This document shows, in pieces, positions 6,071 through 7,975 of a DNA stretch of 7,975 bases. How positions within the stretch are numbered: the stretch's first letter is position 1; every line of letters begins with the position of its first letter. Both the position numbers and the translations under genes were made by a program. Under the pieces are notes generated by a model. The model was not told the origin of the DNA. It saw only the letters and a program-made list of their open reading frames with translations, and searched no databases. Source of the stretch: Eggerthellaceae bacterium (GTDB taxonomy: Bacteria > Actinomycetota > Coriobacteriia > Coriobacteriales > Eggerthellaceae); NCBI GenBank assembly GCA_017559045.1, contig JAFYTB010000195.1, forward strand, positions 1-7,975. The letters run 5' to 3'.

Positions 6071-6107
6071 CCTCGGCACACCCGTGCAGCCTGACGCAAA
6101 GCCGAGG
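6071..6107 (+). other. Stem in the leader of the Fic-like gene
   Basis: CCTCGGC (6071-6077) pairs perfectly with GCCGAGG (6101-6107) over a 23-nt loop. A second compact stem, GCTT/AAGC, follows at about 6107-6123, just before the Shine-Dalgarno region. The pair could tune access to the start codon. No known riboswitch class was recognised. Confidence 0.3.
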
Positions 6108-6138
6108 CTTTCGCCCGCGAAGCTCTATGGGACTGATT

Positions 6139-6153
6139 AGGGGGATCAGGGTG
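6139..6153 (+). promoter_or_regulatory. Ribosome binding site that sets the GTG start at 6151
   Basis: AGGGGG at 6139-6144 lies 6 nt before GTG at 6151. The same pattern (AAGGGGG, 6-nt gap) precedes the VOC gene start. Competing in-frame starts at 5995 (TTG), 6037 (ATG) and 6127 (ATG) lack a comparable site, and the ATG at 6037 overlaps the putative -10 box. Confidence 0.6.
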
Positions 6154-7320
6154 GACTACGCAGGTTATTCTTACTCCGCAGAAACACAGGCCGAATTCTT
6201 TAAAGCTGAGGCAGAAATGCTCAGATTTGCCGATGAGCTCACCCACAGCCCCAGCGCAAAATACATGAGAAGTACCCTTCTGGCCATCGACGCCGTCTTC
6301 GCCATTCGCATCGCCGAAGACGTCACCTTGCCGGTTGTTCCCCTCATTACCTCTTTCGACTTAACCGACTGGAAGCATCACGGAGACACCAAGAAGAGCG
6401 TTCGCGCCCAGTACTCCGAGTTTCAGTTCCCCAAAGAGCATCTTGCGTTAGCAACAGAAGCGCTGCATTACATGCAGTGCTTAGAGTGGATCGCCGATAT
6501 GGCGAAACCCGACACCACCATCACCGTCAACACCATCCTGCATCTCCACGAGATTCTGCTGAATGGCAAAACGGCCGATAACCGCTACCACGGATTCAGA
6601 ACCACTTCTCTTCCCAACGGAAAAGGCACGGACCCCGCGCTTATTCCCTCGGAAATCAGCGATCTTTGCCGCTTTATCAACGCCAACGCCTTCTCCCCTA
6701 TTGGGCAGGCGTCGGTAATCCACCATGCTTTTGAAAGCATCGCGCCTTTCGACTCCATGGTCGACAGAACTGGTCTGGTCGTCGCCTTCATATCCTTCTT
6801 CAAAAGAGGGCTCTACACCGATGGATACATGGCCCCCATCTGCTGGGGCGCGTCCCTCGAGAAGGATTTCCGAAAAGTGCTTAGAGATTCCTCTCGCGAC
6901 AAATCTTCGCCGGAAACCCATCTGCACTATCGCGAAGCATGGGCCGCCTACAACGCACGCAACACCTACATGTCGGTTGTCATAGCCAGGTCATTCCTTT
7001 CCGCCGCCACTCAATTGCGCACCAAGTGGCGCTCGCAAGGACTGAGGATTCCGACCAATTCCGCACTCGACAGACTGCTCGATCTGCTTCTGGCCATTCC
7101 GGGCGTTTCCACGATCCGCGCAGCGGACATCATCGGAAAAAGCTACGGAGCAACAAATGAAGCCATGGCGCAGCTCGCCAAGGCTGGTATCGTTCGTGAG
7201 GTTGCCCTCGACGGTCGCGAGCGTGTCTTCATCTGCGATCAGTCGGCAGCTATGATCACCGAGTTCGTCGAGAACCTCGTCAAGATAAGCATGCAGGCTG
7301 AAACTGGCAATCCGAAGTAG
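6151..7320 (+). CDS. Pseudo-Fic protein with C-terminal winged helix, likely regulator
   Basis: This 389-residue protein has the architecture of Fic/DOC-family proteins: an N-terminal helical part, a Fic core (about 100-240) and a winged helix-turn-helix (about 305-362, GVSTIRAADIIGKSYGATNE). The core shows LHEILLNG (132-139) and YHGFR (146-150), the usual Fic flap region, followed by HHAFESIAPF. In active Fic enzymes the next motif is HPFxxGNGR. Here it is A198-P-F-D-S-M-V-D-R206: the catalytic His is Ala, the GNG is lost, and only P, F and the last Arg remain. The N-terminal inhibitory S/TxxxE(G/N) segment also looks degenerate (AIRIAED, 51-57). AMP transfer is therefore not expected. Its divergent position beside the reductase operon and the intact winged helix point to a transcription regulator that may use the Fic pocket to sense a ligand (inference). 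The start is the GTG at 6151, set by AGGGGG. A terminator follows the stop. Confidence 0.82.
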   Translation: MDYAGYSYSAETQAEFFKAEAEMLRFADELTHSPSAKYMRSTLLAIDAVFAIRIAEDVTLPVVPLITSFDLTDWKHHGDTKKSVRAQYSEFQFPKEHLALATEALHYMQCLEWIADMAKPDTTITVNTILHLHEILLNGKTADNRYHGFRTTSLPNGKGTDPALIPSEISDLCRFINANAFSPIGQASVIHHAFESIAPFDSMVDRTGLVVAFISFFKRGLYTDGYMAPICWGASLEKDFRKVLRDSSRDKSSPETHLHYREAWAAYNARNTYMSVVIARSFLSAATQLRTKWRSQGLRIPTNSALDRLLDLLLAIPGVSTIRAADIIGKSYGATNEAMAQLAKAGIVREVALDGRERVFICDQSAAMITEFVENLVKISMQAETGNPK

Positions 7321-7349
7321 GCACTCGGAATAAAGACGTGCACGATCCT

Positions 7350-7379
7350 GGGCGCCGACGCAAGTCGACGCCCATTTTT
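7350..7379 (+). terminator. Intrinsic terminator of the Fic-like gene
   Basis: GGGCG (7350-7354) and CGAC (7356-7359) pair with GTCG (7364-7367) and CGCCC (7369-7373) around a GCAA tetraloop, with one C-A mismatch, and ATTTTTAT follows. It lies 30 nt after the stop of the plus-strand gene. Confidence 0.85.
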
Positions 7380-7430
7380 ATGGAAGAGATGAAAGTGGGT
7401 TTGCACCCATCGCCTCTGCCGGATGAAAGC

Positions 7431-7471
7431 AAACGGCCGACGGACTGCATCTTGCAGCTCATCGGCCGTTT
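7431..7471 (-). terminator. Terminator hairpin of the small HTH-like gene, possibly bidirectional
   Basis: AAACGGCCGA (7431-7440) is the perfect inverse of TCGGCCGTTT (7462-7471). Inside, CTGCA (7445-7449) pairs with TGCAG (7453-7457). On the minus strand the stem ends in CGTTTGCTTTC, 40 nt after the stop of the 77-residue protein gene. On the plus strand it ends in CGTTTCATTC and could back up the Fic gene terminator. Confidence 0.7.
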
Positions 7472-7510
7472 CATTCATATACAGTTTCGCTAATCGGTAG
7501 GCTGATCAGT

Positions 7511-7744
7511 CTACTTCACAGCTTCAGCGGTGGTGTCGCTGTGGAAATTCGAGTAACCGCCCACTGCATTGGCAGCGAACCTACCCTCAGTCTTAGAGAA
7601 AAACACCTGCGTAACCATCAGGTCCCTAAGGGTGACTCCGGCTGCAGCCATTGCCTCTTTCTGGCTCATGCCCTCATCAATGAAAGCGTTCAGCACTTCG
7701 GCCTTCTTCGGCGACTCAAGCGCCATGAACTCCTCGCGATTCAC
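7511..7744 (-). CDS. Small putative helix-turn-helix protein
   Basis: This gene encodes 77 residues and starts with GTG. GGGGGAGG lies 6 nt upstream and a TATAAT box further upstream, so it is very probably real despite its size. Residues 13-45 read as helix-turn-helix: KKAEVLNAFIDEG, then MSQKEAMAAAGVTLRDL, where the small-residue turn AAAGV fits between two short helices as in resolvase- or sigma-like HTH units. The tail (about 48-77) is polar and has no recognisable motif. There are no cysteines, signal peptide or membrane segment. It converges on the Fic-like gene with two terminators between them. I do not recognise the family. A small DNA-binding regulator is the best structural guess, and a link to the reductase operon is not shown by the sequence. 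Confidence 0.65.
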   Translation of the reverse strand: MNREEFMALESPKKAEVLNAFIDEGMSQKEAMAAAGVTLRDLMVTQVFFSKTEGRFAANAVGGYSNFHSDTTAEAVK

Positions 7745-7786
7745 AATGTACCTCCCCCATGGGTCTTTTCCGTCGATACGCCATCA

Positions 7787-7815
7787 ATTATATGAATCGC
7801 TTCGCCAACGCTTAA
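7787..7815 (-). promoter_or_regulatory. Promoter of the small HTH-like gene
   Basis: A perfect TATAAT lies on the minus strand at 7792-7787. Upstream by 17 nt is TTAAGC (7815-7810), a weak -35 with three of six consensus bases. Transcription would start near 7780 and give a leader of about 36 nt. Confidence 0.55.
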
Positions 7816-7821
7816 AGCTTA

Positions 7822-7846
7822 TTTCTGTTTCCTTCTTCTACAGAAA
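7822..7846. promoter_or_regulatory. Inverted repeat upstream of the small gene promoter
   Basis: TTTCTGT (7822-7828) and ACAGAAA (7840-7846) are perfect 7-bp inverted arms across an 11-nt spacer, located just upstream of the -35 element. The position suits an operator or activator site. No binding protein is identified. Confidence 0.35.
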
Positions 7847-7881
7847 CATCACGGGCCAAGACGCGAGTGTGACAGACAAGG

Positions 7882-7975
7882 GACGGAGATGGGTGACGGA
7901 TGGGCTCGTAGCTGCTGTCACATTTTCGCGAAAATGTGACAGCAGCTACGAGCCCATCCGTCACCCATCTCCGTC
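7882..7975. repeat. Perfect 94-bp palindrome at the window end
   Basis: Positions 7882-7928 are the exact reverse complement of 7929-7975, with no loop; the centre is the CGCG at 7927-7930. The left arm holds GGGACGGAG and TGACGGAT, spaced as in the repeats at 21-56 and 86-121, so it belongs to the same family. The sequence just before (7867-7881) would be expected beyond the window edge if the symmetry continues. It may be a real REPIN-like inverted pair or a fold-back assembly artefact at a contig end. Confidence 0.8.

Larger units (their letters stand above)
5830..6150. promoter_or_regulatory. Divergent regulatory region between reductase operon and Fic-like gene
   Basis: No gene is seen in these 321 nt. 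They separate two divergent units and should hold both promoters and any operators. Dyads visible are CAACCC 5966-5971 with GGGTTG 5992-5997 (20-nt spacer) and the 8-bp palindrome TTTCGAAA at 5954-5961. In the reductase leader, GTGCC (5874-5878) and GGCAC (5883-5887) form a tight hairpin that can extend by three pairs. No convincing -35/-10 pair was found for the minus-strand operon. The dyads are the most natural place for the divergent winged-helix protein to bind (inference). Confidence 0.5.

Noticed and set aside
5995..6150. Longer N-terminus of the Fic-like protein from TTG 5995 or ATG 6037
   Set aside because: Neither has a good ribosome binding site, the added residues are unusually basic and unlike the family, and the ATG overlaps the putative -10 box. 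GTG 6151 has AGGGGG at ideal distance.
6151..7320. Active Fic AMP-transferase or the toxin of a Fic toxin-antitoxin pair
   Set aside because: The catalytic His is Ala and the GNG of the motif is gone. No antitoxin-like small gene is coupled to it; the nearby 77-residue gene is convergent and behind two terminators.
7390..7412. TGGGT/ACCCA hairpin between the two convergent terminators
   Set aside because: The stem is only 5 bp with no U-tract, and the flanking terminators already explain the region.

Overview
The window looks like a fragment of an anaerobic, gut-type actinobacterial chromosome, most likely from the Eggerthellaceae (Coriobacteriia). This assignment is inference. It rests on moderately high GC, GGAGG-type ribosome binding sites, and a DMSO-reductase-family molybdoenzyme grouped with a DmsB-like ferredoxin and an MFS transporter. 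That grouping is characteristic of the catechol dehydroxylase and related reductase loci of Eggerthella and Gordonibacter relatives. No 16S, tRNA or other taxonomic marker is present.

Layout. Positions 1-240 hold no gene. They contain REP-like repeats built around a GGGACGGAG core, one copy forming a 29-bp-stem hairpin, and a short CGTATA-rich patch. Five genes then lie on the minus strand, read from right to left: a large molybdopterin oxidoreductase (5829-3331), its four-cluster Fe-S subunit (3327-2581), a VOC/glyoxalase-fold protein (2492-2031), an MFS transporter (1778-582) and a tiny Cys-rich zinc-ribbon protein with a Pro/Ala tail (486-241). The first two genes are 3 nt apart and clearly co-transcribed. 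The later ones are separated by 88, 252 and 95 nt gaps that contain strong hairpins, one of them an intrinsic terminator just before the zinc-ribbon gene. A 321-nt divergent region (5830-6150) separates this cluster from a plus-strand gene (6151-7320) for a Fic-fold protein with a C-terminal winged helix. That gene ends at a good terminator and converges on a small minus-strand gene (7744-7511) for a 77-residue putative HTH protein. The window ends in a perfect 94-bp palindrome carrying the same GGGACGGAG repeat core as the left end.

How it may work (inference). The MFS protein would import or export a small, probably aromatic or organic-acid substrate or product. The catalytic subunit has no Tat signal, and no NrfD/DmsC membrane anchor is encoded here, so the reductase probably works in the cytoplasm as a two-subunit enzyme fed by a soluble donor. 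The VOC protein may act on the substrate or product. The divergent Fic-fold protein has lost the catalytic histidine and the GNG of its active-site motif but keeps a winged helix, so it is best read as a pseudo-enzyme used as a transcription regulator of the reductase operon. The Fe-S subunit has an Asp in place of one conserved cluster Cys, and the catalytic subunit has an unusual Cys spacing and no Lys/Arg at the usual Fe-S-to-pterin relay position. Both suggest atypical electron transfer. The substrate cannot be read from this sequence.
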